Positions 48,509-57,621 of a stretch of 64,000 bases of DNA are shown here, in pieces. A program made the position numbers and the translations under genes. Origin of the DNA: Streptomyces sp. NBC_00390 (GTDB taxonomy: Bacteria > Actinomycetota > Actinomycetes > Streptomycetales > Streptomycetaceae); NCBI RefSeq assembly GCF_036057275.1, contig NZ_CP107945.1:2976001-3040000 (forward strand), written 5' to 3'. Positions within the stretch are counted from its first letter, which is position 1, and each line of letters starts with the position of its first letter. The notes beneath the pieces are model-generated. The model ran no database searches. It was given only the letters and a program-made list of their open reading frames with translations, and had not been told where the DNA came from.

Positions 48509-49276
48509 TCAGTCGCCCGAGGTCCTGGGGAGCTGGCGTCCGTAGTCGACCGTCTCCTCCTTCGACGGCTCCGCCAGGGCGAATTCCTTGTCCCAGTCGC
48601 CCAGCGTGAGCACCCCCGCGCCGCCGGCACGCGCGAACTGGAGGGGATACGGCTCGCCCTCCAGCGAGACGTCCAGGATGCCGCCCTCGCCGTTGCCGCC
48701 GGTCACCTTGATGGTGCGGACGCCGCCGACCTTCGTCCGGTCGCCCTTGGTGAGCTCGCCCTGCATCCCGAGCAGCCCGTCCAGCAGTACGTCCATGTCC
48801 GTGAAGCCGCGGAACTGCTTGTACGCCGGGTCCCCCTCGGGCACCTTCACGTACTTGTCGTCGAGCTTGTCCGCGGCTGCGGAGTCCGACTTGCTGGGCT
48901 CCTTGCCGTCCTTGGCGCCCGAGTGGGTCCAGAAGCCGGCATCGGCCTTCAGATAGAGGGCGTCGCCCACTCGCAGCAGTTCGAAGGTGTTGTCCTTCGT
49001 GGTGACCGATCCCGTGCCGCCCTCGTGCTTGAGGCGCATGTTCAGTCTGTACGAGCCGCCCTTGCTCACCAGCGTCCCGGACAGGCGCACCGAATCGGCC
49101 CCGTCCACCGCCTTGCGCGCCTTGGTCTCGATCTCGACCGCGCTGAGTCTGCCGACGCCGTTGGTCCCCGCGTCCGGATCCTCACCGCATGCCGTGAGCA
49201 GAACGGTCAGCCCGGCGCACACGGCCACCCGCAGCGCGGCCCGGCGGGCCCGGGAAGCAGGAAGGAGGGGAGTCAC
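48509..49276 (-). CDS. Secreted lipoprotein, LppX/LprG-like (second copy)
   Basis: 255 residues from GTG at 49274-49276 (GAGAGG ten bases before); an ATG at 49345 would add 23 residues without a good site. The signal peptide VTPLLPASRARRAALRVAVC continues to the lipobox LLTAC. The mature domain has ADSVRLSGTLVSKGGSYRLN, LLRVGDALYLKADAGFWT, YVKVPEGDP, TIKVTGGNGEGGILDVSLEG and LGDWDKEFALAEPSKEE. The same layout as the lipoprotein at 15821-16639 (strand, Y-L/M-K, F-W-T) suggests a shared LppX-like lipid-binding fold. It is divergent from the MgtE-N gene. Confidence 0.85.
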   Translation of the reverse strand: MTPLLPASRARRAALRVAVCAGLTVLLTACGEDPDAGTNGVGRLSAVEIETKARKAVDGADSVRLSGTLVSKGGSYRLNMRLKHEGGTGSVTTKDNTFELLRVGDALYLKADAGFWTHSGAKDGKEPSKSDSAAADKLDDKYVKVPEGDPAYKQFRGFTDMDVLLDGLLGMQGELTKGDRTKVGGVRTIKVTGGNGEGGILDVSLEGEPYPLQFARAGGAGVLTLGDWDKEFALAEPSKEETVDYGRQLPRTSGD

Positions 49277-49458
49277 CAGCGCACTGCCTCTCGTCGGTGG
49301 GGGGACGGCAGACCGCAGCGTACCTGTGCCGACCTCCGTGTTCATCAGAGAGCCGTACGGATGCCGACCAGGGCACGCCCGAACCGTACGGGCTAGCCTG
49401 AACCAGTCGAACAGCACGGTTTACCGGGCAAAGAGCGTGCACGGAGGAGGCGCTGAGC

Positions 49459-50739
49459 ATGGCGGCAGGCGTGCCTCGTGTCTTCGTCTCGCACCTCGCG
49501 GGCGTCCCGGTCTTCGACCCCAACGGCGACCAGGTGGGCCGCGTGCGCGACCTGGTGGCGATGCTGCGTGTCGGCCGCCGGCCGCCCCGGCTGCTCGGTC
49601 TGGTCGTCGAGGTCATCAGCCGCCGCCGCATCTTTCTGCCCATGACCCGCGTGACCGGCGTCGAGTCGGGCCAGGTCATCACCACCGGTGTGCTGAACAT
49701 GCGCCGGTTCGAGCAGCGTCCGACCGAGCGGCTGGTGCTGGGCGAACTGCTCGACCGGCGGGTGGAGCTGGTGGAGAGCGGCGAGGTGGCCACCGTCCTC
49801 GATGTGTCGATCCAGCAGCTGCCGGCCCGCCGCGATTGGGAGATCGACAAGGTCTTCGTACGCAAGGGCAAGGGCGGGGCGCTGCGCCGCAAGGGCGAGA
49901 CGCTGACCGTCGAGTGGTCGGCCGTCACCGGCTTCTCGCTGGAGGAGCACGGACAGGGCGCGGAGAGCCTGCTCGCCACGTTCGAGCAGCTGCGCGCGGC
50001 CGACCTCGCCAATGTGCTGCACCATCTGTCGCCGAAGCGACGCGCCGAGGTGGCCGCCGCCCTCGACGACGACCGGCTCGCCGATGTGCTCGAGGAGCTC
50101 CCGGACGACGACCAGGTGGAGATCCTCGGCAAGCTGAAGCAGGAGCGGGCGGCCGACGTGCTGGAGGCCATGGACCCCGACGACGCCGCCGACCTGCTGT
50201 CCGAACTGCCCGAGGAGGACAAGGAGCAGCTGCTGGCGCTGATGCGGCCGCACGAGGCCGCGGATGTACGGCGGCTGCTGTCGTACGAGGAGCGCACGGC
50301 GGGCGGCCTGATGACCACGGAGCCGATCGTGCTGCGGCCGGACGCCACGGTGGCGGACGCCCTGGCACGGGTGCGCCAGCGGGACCTGTCCCCCGCCCTC
50401 GCCGCACAGGTGTACGTGTGCCGGCCGCCGGACGAGACGCCGACCGGAAAGTACCTGGGCACGGTGCACTTCCAGCGGCTGCTGCGCGATCCGCCGTTCG
50501 CGCTGGTCAGCTCCATCGTGGACAACGATCTTCCGCCGCTGGCGCCGGACACGTCGCTGCCCGCCGTGACCAGTTATCTCGCGGCGTACAACCTGGTCGC
50601 GGCGCCCGTCGTCGACGAGAGCGGTGCACTGCTGGGGGCCGTGACCGTCGACGACGTGCTGGACCATCTGCTCCCGGAGGACTGGCGCGAGACGGAGTTC
50701 GAGGCGTTCTCCTCCGGCGAGGAGGCCGTCGATGGGTAG
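49459..50739 (+). CDS. Soluble PRC-barrel / MgtE-N / CBS domain protein
   Basis: 426 residues from ATG at 49459 (GGAGGAGGCG upstream). Residues 1-85 form a PRC-barrel-like domain (VSHLAGVPVFDPNGDQVGRV) and a second barrel-like stretch follows. About 180-280 is an MgtE N-terminal superhelical domain (LANVLHHLSPKRRAEVAAAL, DVLEELPDDDQVEILGKL). About 290-410 holds a CBS pair (ERTAGGLMTTEPIVLRPD, DESGALLGAVTVDDVLDHLL). The MgtE transmembrane domain is absent. It resembles Rv1232c and may be a Mg2+-sensing partner of a transporter rather than a transporter. It overlaps the DUF1003 gene by 8 bases. Confidence 0.9.
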   Translation: MAAGVPRVFVSHLAGVPVFDPNGDQVGRVRDLVAMLRVGRRPPRLLGLVVEVISRRRIFLPMTRVTGVESGQVITTGVLNMRRFEQRPTERLVLGELLDRRVELVESGEVATVLDVSIQQLPARRDWEIDKVFVRKGKGGALRRKGETLTVEWSAVTGFSLEEHGQGAESLLATFEQLRAADLANVLHHLSPKRRAEVAAALDDDRLADVLEELPDDDQVEILGKLKQERAADVLEAMDPDDAADLLSELPEEDKEQLLALMRPHEAADVRRLLSYEERTAGGLMTTEPIVLRPDATVADALARVRQRDLSPALAAQVYVCRPPDETPTGKYLGTVHFQRLLRDPPFALVSSIVDNDLPPLAPDTSLPAVTSYLAAYNLVAAPVVDESGALLGAVTVDDVLDHLLPEDWRETEFEAFSSGEEAVDG

Positions 50740-51325
50740 CGGCGACCAGAGGCCCTTCGAGCGGGGCGAGCCGAAGGAGCGCATGCCGTCCGGGGCGACC
50801 GCGGCGTCGCGACCGCGGGCCCGCCTGGACGTGCCGCGGGCGCCGCGCCGCGCTCTGCTGCCGGAGTACGACCCGGAAGCCTTCGGGCGGCTCTCCGAGA
50901 AGATCGCCCGCTTCCTGGGGACGGGGCGCTTCCTCGTCTGGATGACCCTGACGATCATCGCCTGGGTCGTGTGGAACATCAGCGCACCGAGCGACCTGCG
51001 CTTCGACGAGTACCCGTTCATCTTTCTCACCCTCGCCCTGTCCCTGCAGGCGTCCTACGCGGCCCCGCTGATCCTGCTGGCGCAGAACCGGCAGGACGAC
51101 CGCGACCGGGTCAATCTGGAGCAGGACCGCAAGCAGAACGAGCGGTCGATCGCGGACACGGAGTATCTGACCCGGGAGATCGCAGCTCTGCGGATGGGCC
51201 TCGGCGAGGTGGCGACCCGGGACTGGATCCGCTCCGAACTGCAGGATCTGATCAAGGACATCGAGGAGCAGCGCGTCCTATTCCCGCACGGCCCCTCTCG
51301 GGGACGTGATGAAGGCGACCGCTGA
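50732..51325 (+). CDS. DUF1003 membrane protein
   Basis: 197 residues from ATG at 50732. The DUF1003 core is clear: FLGTGRFLVWMTLTIIAWVV, FDEYPFIFLTLALSLQASYA and APLILLAQNRQDDRDRVNLE, i.e. two TM helices in a hairpin. The cytoplasmic tail that follows is acidic and helical (LQDLIKDIEEQRVLF). It overlaps the MgtE-N gene and is probably translated with it. The function is unknown; the association with MgtE-like and CorA genes suggests divalent metal homeostasis. Confidence 0.92.
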   Translation: MGSGDQRPFERGEPKERMPSGATAASRPRARLDVPRAPRRALLPEYDPEAFGRLSEKIARFLGTGRFLVWMTLTIIAWVVWNISAPSDLRFDEYPFIFLTLALSLQASYAAPLILLAQNRQDDRDRVNLEQDRKQNERSIADTEYLTREIAALRMGLGEVATRDWIRSELQDLIKDIEEQRVLFPHGPSRGRDEGDR

Positions 51326-51369
51326 GAGGGCTTTCCGGCCGTGGCGGTGAGCGCCGTACCATCGTCCGT

Positions 51370-52503
51370 ATGGCTACGGAAGACGCGGTGCTTGAGGCAC
51401 TGGCGACGGTGAACGACCCCGAGATCAACCGACCGATCACCGAACTGGGCATGGTGAAGTCGGTCGACATCCGGGACGGCGGCACGGTCGCCGTCACGGT
51501 GTACCTCACCGTCTCGGGCTGTCCCATGCGCGAGACGATCACCAAGAACGTGACCGATGCGGTCGCCCGCGTCGAGGGCGTCACCCGCGTCGAGGTCACG
51601 CTGGACGTGATGAGCGACGAGCAGCGCAAGGATCTCGCCGCGTCACTGCGGGGCACGACCGCCGAGCGCGAGGTGCCCTTCGCCAAGCCCGGGTCGCTGA
51701 CCAGGGTGTACGCGGTCGCCTCCGGCAAGGGCGGCGTCGGCAAGTCCTCCGTGACCGTGAACCTGGCCGCCGCCATGGCGGCCGACGGGCTGAAGGTCGG
51801 CGTCGTCGACGCCGACATCTACGGGCACAGCGTGCCGCGCATGCTGGGCGCGGACGGCCGTCCCACCCAGGTCGAGAACATGATCATGCCGCCGTCGGCG
51901 AACGGCGTGAAGGTCATCTCCATCGGGATGTTCACCCCGGGCAACGCACCGGTCGTGTGGCGCGGCCCGATGCTGCACCGGGCGCTGCAGCAGTTCCTCG
52001 CGGACGTGTACTGGGGCGACCTGGACGTCCTGCTGCTGGACCTGCCGCCGGGTACGGGCGACATCGCGATCTCGGTCGCGCAGCTGGTCCCGAACGCGGA
52101 GATCCTGGTCGTCACCACGCCGCAGCAGGCGGCCGCGGAGGTCGCCGAACGTGCCGGGTCGATCGCCGTGCAGACACACCAGAAGATCGTCGGTGTGGTC
52201 GAGAACATGTCGGGCCTGCCGTGCCCGCACTGCGACGAGATGGTCGATGTCTTCGGTACCGGCGGCGGGCAGAGTGTCGCCGAGGGCCTGACGAAGACGA
52301 CCGGCGCGAATGTGCCGGTTCTGGGCTCGATCCCGATCGACGTCCGGCTGCGCGAGGGCGGCGACGAGGGCAAGCCGGTCGTGCTGACCGACCCGGACTC
52401 GCCCGCCGGTTCGGCGCTGCGTGCGATCGCGGGCAAGCTGGGCGGCCGCCAGCGCGGCCTGTCGGGCATGTCGCTGGGCATCACTCCGCGCAACAAGTTC
52501 TGA
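51370..52503 (+). CDS. mrp: Mrp/ApbC iron-sulfur cluster carrier P-loop ATPase
   Basis: 377 residues. The N-terminal MIP18/DUF59 domain (residues 1-95) has TVYLTVSGCPMRETITKNV. The P-loop ATPase follows with the deviant Walker A ASGKGGVGKSSVTVNLAAA, VVDADIYGHSVPRM, LLLDLPPGTGD, and the Cys pair LPCPHCDEMV that bridges the transferred Fe-S cluster at the dimer interface. The C-terminal SLGITPRNKF is typical for actinobacterial Mrp. It ends at a hairpin terminator. In mycobacteria mrp also sits near sigE and tatB. Confidence 0.96.
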   Translation: MATEDAVLEALATVNDPEINRPITELGMVKSVDIRDGGTVAVTVYLTVSGCPMRETITKNVTDAVARVEGVTRVEVTLDVMSDEQRKDLAASLRGTTAEREVPFAKPGSLTRVYAVASGKGGVGKSSVTVNLAAAMAADGLKVGVVDADIYGHSVPRMLGADGRPTQVENMIMPPSANGVKVISIGMFTPGNAPVVWRGPMLHRALQQFLADVYWGDLDVLLLDLPPGTGDIAISVAQLVPNAEILVVTTPQQAAAEVAERAGSIAVQTHQKIVGVVENMSGLPCPHCDEMVDVFGTGGGQSVAEGLTKTTGANVPVLGSIPIDVRLREGGDEGKPVVLTDPDSPAGSALRAIAGKLGGRQRGLSGMSLGITPRNKF

Positions 52504-52510
52504 GCCACGG

Positions 52511-52549
52511 CGAAGGGGGCGCTGCTCGCACCGAGCAGCGCCCCCTTCG
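52511..52549 (+). terminator. Terminator hairpin after mrp
   Basis: An 18-bp perfect stem, CGAAGGGGGCGCTGCTCG (52511-52528) with its complement at 52532-52549, loop CAC, 8 bases after the stop codon. Confidence 0.85.
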
Positions 52550-52581
52550 TCATGCCTGCGCCGGCGCGCCGTGCACGCGTC

Positions 52582-53205
52582 CTACGCGTCGTACACCGAC
52601 AGATCCTCGACCACCGAGAACCCGAGTCCGTAGGCGCTCATCCCGCGCCCGTACGCCCCGATGTGCACGCCCCCGGTGCCGGTCGTCCCGGCCAGCACCC
52701 AGCCGAACTCGGACTCCCGGTAGTGGAAAGGCGTCGGCACCCCGTCCACCGGCAGCGAGAGCATCGACCAGGGCGGGCCGGTCAGGTCGTCGGCGAGCGC
52801 GAAGGCCGTCTCGGTCTGCTGGTCGAGCCAGTCGTCACGCAGCGAGTGGTCCAGCTGCGGGGGCCAGGTATGGGCGAGCAGCCCCGAACCCGCCAGCCAG
52901 GCCGCGGAGGAGACGCTCGTGGCGTCGAGCATGCCCGTGCCGTCCGGGCTGCGTCTGACGGGGCTGGCGGCGACCGTGACGACGACGGCGAAGCGCTCCT
53001 TCTCGGCGCCTGCTGCCTCCGGCCGTATCGACGGCTCGTCGCCGTGGCCCATCGCTCCGTGCTGGACCGTGCCGTCGGCGGCGATGCCGACCTTCATCAG
53101 CCGCCGCGGGCCCGCGAAGGCCTCGTCCAGGCCGTACCAGGGGAAGGCCGCGCTCAGATATGCACCAGCCGTATCCTGTGCCGCCACCCGACTCGTCGTC
53201 GCCAT
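52582..53205 (-). CDS. Hypothetical protein conserved near tatB
   Basis: 207 residues from ATG at 53203-53205 with GGAGGAGG nine bases before. It has a mixed alpha/beta sequence with FPWYGLDEAFAGPRRLMKVG, RRSPDGTGMLDATSVSSAAW, LLAHTWPPQLDHSL and GVHIGAYGRGMSAYGLGFSV, and no recognised motif or signal peptide. It is convergent with mrp and lies 118 bases downstream of tatB on the same strand. I do not recognise the family. Confidence 0.8.
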   Translation of the reverse strand: MATTSRVAAQDTAGAYLSAAFPWYGLDEAFAGPRRLMKVGIAADGTVQHGAMGHGDEPSIRPEAAGAEKERFAVVVTVAASPVRRSPDGTGMLDATSVSSAAWLAGSGLLAHTWPPQLDHSLRDDWLDQQTETAFALADDLTGPPWSMLSLPVDGVPTPFHYRESEFGWVLAGTTGTGGVHIGAYGRGMSAYGLGFSVVEDLSVYDA

Positions 53206-53322
53206 GTGCTCGGCCTCCTCCGTCTTCCAGGCTTGGAGCGGTCCCGCCCCCCTCGGGCGTCCTCACTCCCGGACAGATGGAGAGAATAGCCAGCCCGCAC
53301 CCGGTCGAAGGGATTGACAGGT

Positions 53323-53784
53323 TCAGGTGGCGTCTGCGTCGAACGGCGGGCGCTCGTCCCGATCAAGCTTTTCGCGCTTCTTGAGCAGGTCGGGGGCGCC
53401 GGTCGCCGAGCCTCCCACGGCGGCGGGAACCGAGGTGCCGGGCGCGTCGGCGCGCTCCGTGCCGTTGACGGCGTCGGCGACTTCTTCGATCTCCTTCTTG
53501 AGATCGAAGCTGCTGCGCAGCTCCTTGAGGTCCTTCAGATCCTCGTTCTCCGCGAGCTGCTTGCGGAGATACGCCTTGGGATTGAGGTCCTCGAACTCGA
53601 AGTCCTTGAACTCCGGACCCAGCTCGCTGCGGATGTCCTCCTTGGCGCTCTCCGAGAACGCACGGATCTTCCGGATCGTGCGGGTGACGTCCTGGATGAG
53701 CTTCGGCAGCTTGTCGGGGCCGAAGATGAGCACGGCGAGGACGACGAGCGCCGCCAGCTCCAGTCCGCCTATGTCGTTGAACAC
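53323..53784 (-). CDS. tatB: Sec-independent translocase protein TatB
   Basis: 153 residues from GTG at 53782-53784. A short N-terminal TM helix (ELAALVVLAVLIFGPDKLP, with the F-G-P hinge) is followed by an amphipathic helix (LPKLIQDVTRTIRKIRAFSE) and a long charged coiled tail. The length and the initial M-F-N-D-I-G-G-L-E pattern make it TatB rather than TatA. It is part of the twin-arginine translocase for folded proteins. It sits downstream of htrA in the sigma/anti-sigma/HtrA/TatB cluster. Confidence 0.93.
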   Translation of the reverse strand: MFNDIGGLELAALVVLAVLIFGPDKLPKLIQDVTRTIRKIRAFSESAKEDIRSELGPEFKDFEFEDLNPKAYLRKQLAENEDLKDLKELRSSFDLKKEIEEVADAVNGTERADAPGTSVPAAVGGSATGAPDLLKKREKLDRDERPPFDADAT

Positions 53785-53939
53785 CCTGCTGCTCCTCGTG
53801 TTCTCTTCGTCTTCGCTGCCGACAGGTCGGACGGGGTCCGGGCCCGATCCACGGTACCCGTCGAAACTGTCCGCGCGGTACCTTCCGGCGGCCCGGGCGG
53901 TGGCCGCCGGATGGCCTGCGCCGCCCGTTGCCGCGCCGG

Positions 53940-55652
53940 TCAGCTGCTGTCGGCGGAGCCGAGGGTGAGCGTCATCGTCCGCTCGGCGTCACCGCGCTCC
54001 AGGGTCAGCTCCAGCCGGTCGCCGGGGCGGTGGGCGCGGATCTTGACGATCAGCTCCTCACCACTGTGCACCCGCTGGCCGTCGACCTTGGTGATGACGT
54101 CGCCCGGTTCGATGCCCGCCTTGGCAGCGGGCCCGCCCGGCGTGACGGCCGGGGCGCCGTCCTTGCCCTTCTCGCCGACGCGTGCGCCGTCGCCGGTGAA
54201 CTTCATGTCGAGGCTGACGCCGATCACCGGGTGCGTGGCCTTGCCGGTGTTGATCAGCTCTTCGGCGACGCGCTTGCCCTGGTTGATGGGGATCGCGAAG
54301 CCGAGGCCGATGGACCCGGCCTGGCCCCCGTCGGCGCCGGCGCCGCTGTCCGCGGCCCGGATGGCGCTGTTGATCCCGATGACCCGCGCCTTGGCGTCGA
54401 CCAGCGGGCCGCCGGAGTTGCCGGGGTTTATCGGGGCGTCGGTCTGGAGCGCGTCGACATAGCTGATGTCGCTGCCGTCGCCCTTCTCGCCGCCCGCCGT
54501 GATGGGACGCTCCTTGGCGCTGATGATGCCGGAGGTCACGGTGTTCTGAAGGTCGAAGGGTGCTCCGATGGCGACCACCGGATCGCCGACCCGGACGTTG
54601 TCGGAGTTGCCGAGCGGCAGCGGCTTGAGGCCGGAGACGCCGGTCACCTTGACGACGGCGAGGTCGTAGCCGCTGTCCTTGCCCACCAGCGTCGCGTCGG
54701 CGGTCTCGCCGCCGCTGAACGTGACCGAGATGTCGCCGGAGGAGCCCGCCGGATCGACGACGTGGTTGTTGGTGAGGATGTGCCCCTCACGGTCGAGTAC
54801 GAAGCCGGTGCCGGTGCCCTGCTCTTCGCCGCCGCTGACATGGAGGGTGACCACGCTCGGCAGGGCGCTGGCGGCGATGCCCGCCACGCTGTCGGGCGCG
54901 CGGTCGCCGCTCTCGTGCCCGGCCTGCGGCAGTTCGACCTGGGTGATGCCGCCGTTGCGCTCGATGTACGCGCCGATCGCGCCGCCCGTACCACCCGCGG
55001 CCAGGGCCAGCACGACCGCGCCGATCAGCAGCGGGCCACGCCGGCGCTTCTTCACCGGCTCACCGTGGTGGGTGAGCGGCTGCCCGGGGGCGCTCCACGG
55101 GTCGTACTGGAGCCACACCGACGACAGCGGCTGCGGCCGGTCCTGGGGCGGGGGAGCCTGCGGCGGCAGCGGCTGGGTCACATGAGGCGGCTGGCGCAGG
55201 GGCTGCGGCGGCTGGGGCTGGGGTGCCCCCGGTGCCATGTACTGCTGCGGCACGGGCGTGCCGTGCGCGGGCGTCGGCACCGGCCGCTGTACGGGGGGTG
55301 CGGGCGCCCACGGCCCGGGGCCGCCGTACGGCGGAGTGCTGTACGGGTCAGGGGCGTGCAGCGGCTGCGGGCGGCTCACCGGCTCGGTGACGGCCGCCGG
55401 CACGGAGTCCGCCGGCACGGTGGTGTCCATGCGCACGGTGGTGTCGGTATGCGCTGTGGTGTCCGTGAGCGCTGCCGTGGTTTCCGCGTGTGCCGTCGGC
55501 GCGTCTGCTGCCGCCGGCGCCGCCAGCGGGTCCTGCTGCGTGTGCTGTGCTTCCTCGGGGGCGGGCGCCTCCGGTCCGGAGGCGCTGCCGCTGCCCGCGC
55601 TGGGGCGGCTCCACCACTTCGCCTTCGCTCCGGTGGGCTTCCCGTCGTTCAT
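53940..55652 (-). CDS. htrA: HtrA-type serine protease with PDZ domain
   Basis: 570 residues. A cytoplasmic Pro/Thr-rich N-terminus (1-205) holds (D)TTVRMDTT-type repeats. A TM helix near 212-232 (GPLLIGAVVLALAAGGTGGA) anchors the extracellular protease. Catalytic triad: His in HILTNNHVVDPAG, Asp in KDSGYDLAVVKV, Ser in INPGNSGGPLVD. The PDZ domain (about 480-570) has GIEPGDVITKVDGQRV. It cleaves misfolded envelope proteins; in mycobacteria the orthologue degrades the anti-sigma factor pathway. It is 93 bases downstream of rseA, in the stress operon. Confidence 0.95.
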   Translation of the reverse strand: MNDGKPTGAKAKWWSRPSAGSGSASGPEAPAPEEAQHTQQDPLAAPAAADAPTAHAETTAALTDTTAHTDTTVRMDTTVPADSVPAAVTEPVSRPQPLHAPDPYSTPPYGGPGPWAPAPPVQRPVPTPAHGTPVPQQYMAPGAPQPQPPQPLRQPPHVTQPLPPQAPPPQDRPQPLSSVWLQYDPWSAPGQPLTHHGEPVKKRRRGPLLIGAVVLALAAGGTGGAIGAYIERNGGITQVELPQAGHESGDRAPDSVAGIAASALPSVVTLHVSGGEEQGTGTGFVLDREGHILTNNHVVDPAGSSGDISVTFSGGETADATLVGKDSGYDLAVVKVTGVSGLKPLPLGNSDNVRVGDPVVAIGAPFDLQNTVTSGIISAKERPITAGGEKGDGSDISYVDALQTDAPINPGNSGGPLVDAKARVIGINSAIRAADSGAGADGGQAGSIGLGFAIPINQGKRVAEELINTGKATHPVIGVSLDMKFTGDGARVGEKGKDGAPAVTPGGPAAKAGIEPGDVITKVDGQRVHSGEELIVKIRAHRPGDRLELTLERGDAERTMTLTLGSADSS

Positions 55653-55745
55653 GCTCTCCCCGCAAACTGCCGGCCCGTGCCAGCGCCCCCACGGGGCACC
55701 TCCCAGGATTCAACCAGGTTTGCGAATCCGTGCGCAGGGTCCTGG

Positions 55746-56681
55746 TCAGCGCAGTTGCGACACGGAAGGCCGCGTCGGGCGCGCGAGATCCGTGGGGACC
55801 GGGCTGGTGCTCGGGGTGACTCCGGGCGCCGTCGCCGGCTGGAACGTCGAACCCGTCGGGCGTATCAGCGGCGACAGGGAAGCGGTGGACGGGGCCAGCA
55901 GCGAGGCCGCGAACGGCCGGCTCGGCGGCTCGCCCGCGGGCTCCCCGGGTGCGGTGGCCGCGACCGTCCGGGTCTGCGGCAGGACCGCGCCGCTGCCGCC
56001 GGTGCGACGGCGCTCGGAGTCGGCGCCCCGCGCGGCGGCCGTCCCGCCCTGGGAGCCTGTGGCAGCGGCCGGTCCCGCCGTACGCAGCGGAGTGACCTTG
56101 CCAGGGCCCTGTCCCCTGGCGCTGCTGTCCGTCACGGCGTCCAGGGGGATGGCGCCGCCCAGCGCGATCGCGGCGAAGGAGACCGCGCTGGCCGCCGCGA
56201 AGGCGAACCGGCGGCCGAGCCACGGCGAACGCTCGGCCTCCGCGCGGCCCACCTCGTGGATCCGGAAGCCGCTCCCGCCCCCGGGCAGGACGGCCGCGTG
56301 GGCGCCCCCGGGGACGTAGCCGAACGTCTCCGCGCGGGGGTCGCGCGTATGCCCCGCGGACGGTTTCAGCGCTCCGAAGACTCCGTCGGCGCTGCGCCGT
56401 CCGCCGAAGGGTCCTGCCTGGTCGTCGTCATCGCTCCCCGCGGGGCCCGCGGGGAGCCCTTGAAGCCGCGCGAGAAGCCCCTCGGAGAGCGGCGGCGGGG
56501 CGGCCTGGGCGAACACGCTCTTCAGCCGGCGCTGGGCGTCTGCCTCGGCCTTGCACTTGGGACAGGTGGCCAGATGGGCCAGTACCCGGTCCCGGACGTC
56601 ATGACTGAGCTCACCGTCCACCAGGGCGGCGAGCCGGTCCCCCAGATGCTGCTCCGCGGGGGTGGGACTGGTGCCGCTCAC
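55746..56681 (-). CDS. rseA: Anti-sigma factor RseA-like with zinc-finger ZAS motif
   Basis: 311 residues; GTG overlaps the sigma gene stop (GTGA at 56678-56681), so synthesis of the pair is coupled. The N-terminal zf-HC2 domain has [20 protein letters not shown], in which HLATCPKC is the H-x3-C-x2-C ZAS motif (His/Cys/Cys). The rest is disordered, with one possible TM helix near residue 170 ([20 protein letters not shown]) and a Thr/Pro/Ser-rich C-terminus. It sequesters the ECF sigma factor until stress. The TM helix suggests membrane attachment. HtrA and TatB follow. Confidence 0.93.
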   Translation of the reverse strand: MSGTSPTPAEQHLGDRLAALVDGELSHDVRDRVLAHLATCPKCKAEADAQRRLKSVFAQAAPPPLSEGLLARLQGLPAGPAGSDDDDQAGPFGGRRSADGVFGALKPSAGHTRDPRAETFGYVPGGAHAAVLPGGGSGFRIHEVGRAEAERSPWLGRRFAFAAASAVSFAAIALGGAIPLDAVTDSSARGQGPGKVTPLRTAGPAAATGSQGGTAAARGADSERRRTGGSGAVLPQTRTVAATAPGEPAGEPPSRPFAASLLAPSTASLSPLIRPTGSTFQPATAPGVTPSTSPVPTDLARPTRPSVSQLR

Positions 56682-57448
56682 GCCGACCCGCCCTCCCCCG
56701 CCAGGCCGACCACACCCGCCAGGGAACGCTGCTGCTCCGCACGGGCCTCCGGCGAGCGGTGCTGCAGGGCCTTGCGCAGATGGGAACGGCCACGGTGGAT
56801 ACGGCTGCGGACGGTGCCGAGCTTCACGCCCAGGGTCGCGGCGATCTCCTCGTACGACAGTCCCTCGATGTCACAGAGCACCACGGCGGCGCGGAACTCG
56901 GGGGCGAGCGTGTCCAGCGCCTGCTGGACATCCGCGTCGAAGTGGCTGTCGTTGAAGACCTGCTGCGGGGACGGCTCGCGGCTGGGCAGCCGCTCCGCGG
57001 CATCGTCACCCAGCGCGTCGAAGCGGATCCGCTGCTTGCGGCGGACCATGTCCAGGAAGAGGTTGGTGGTGATCCTGTGGAGCCAGCCCTCGAAGGTGCC
57101 CGGCGTGTACGTCGACAGCGAGCGGAAGACACGGACGAAGACCTCCTGGGTGAGGTCCTCGGCGTCGTGCTGGTTCCCGGTCAGGCGGTAGGCCAGGCGG
57201 TAGACCCGGGCGCTGTGCGTGCTGACGATCTCCTCCCAGGTGGGCGGAGTCCATGCCTGCGATTCCGCGTCCGATGCGAAGGTCGCGGTGGCTACGGGTT
57301 CGGTCGGCAGAGAACTGTCAGCGGTCTTGGTCACGGATTTCGGCTCACCCGCCGACCTGAGAAGGCGCCTGAGCACCCCTCCCCGATCCGCAGCTGCAGC
57401 CGCACCTCCCCTGTCGGCTCTGGTGGTATCCAGCGGAGCCCCTACCAT
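56678..57448 (-). CDS. sigE: ECF RNA polymerase sigma factor, mycobacterial SigE type
   Basis: 256 residues from ATG at 57446-57448 (GAGGTG upstream). Region 2 has [40 protein letters not shown] and [20 protein letters not shown]. Region 4 has [20 protein letters not shown] and [20 protein letters not shown]. The N-terminal 75 residues are disordered. The gene order sigma/anti-sigma/HtrA/TatB and the divergent O-methyltransferase match the M. tuberculosis sigE locus; it is not the orthologue of S. coelicolor SigE, so the symbol follows the mycobacterial name. A SigR-type promoter lies at 57540-57568. Confidence 0.93.
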   Translation of the reverse strand: MVGAPLDTTRADRGGAAAAADRGGVLRRLLRSAGEPKSVTKTADSSLPTEPVATATFASDAESQAWTPPTWEEIVSTHSARVYRLAYRLTGNQHDAEDLTQEVFVRVFRSLSTYTPGTFEGWLHRITTNLFLDMVRRKQRIRFDALGDDAAERLPSREPSPQQVFNDSHFDADVQQALDTLAPEFRAAVVLCDIEGLSYEEIAATLGVKLGTVRSRIHRGRSHLRKALQHRSPEARAEQQRSLAGVVGLAGEGGSA

Positions 57449-57539
57449 AGCCACCTCGCCCGTTAGCTCCGGATAAGAATCTTTACGTCGATTTGGGTCC
57501 GGCTCCGGCCTTGATCCCGAGCGCTTTCCCCTGTCCTGC

Positions 57540-57568
57540 ACAACGCCCGGTCCCATCTGCGGGTTCCC
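57540..57568 (-). promoter_or_regulatory. SigR-type promoter of the sigE-like gene
   Basis: Minus strand GGGAAC (57568-57563), 17 bases, CGTTGT (57545-57540), i.e. GGGAAC-N18-GTT. It fits the SigR/SigH consensus and ECF autoregulation. The predicted start lies about 85 bases before the sigma gene ATG. Confidence 0.6.
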
Positions 57569-57621
57569 GGGCGCAGCGGATACAGTCAGCGTCGCGCCAA
57601 CTACGGGGACAGGAGAGGGTC

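Noticed and set aside
53928-57191. 1087-codon plus-strand frame across htrA, rseA and sigE
   Set aside because: Antisense to three well-defined genes and compositionally aberrant.
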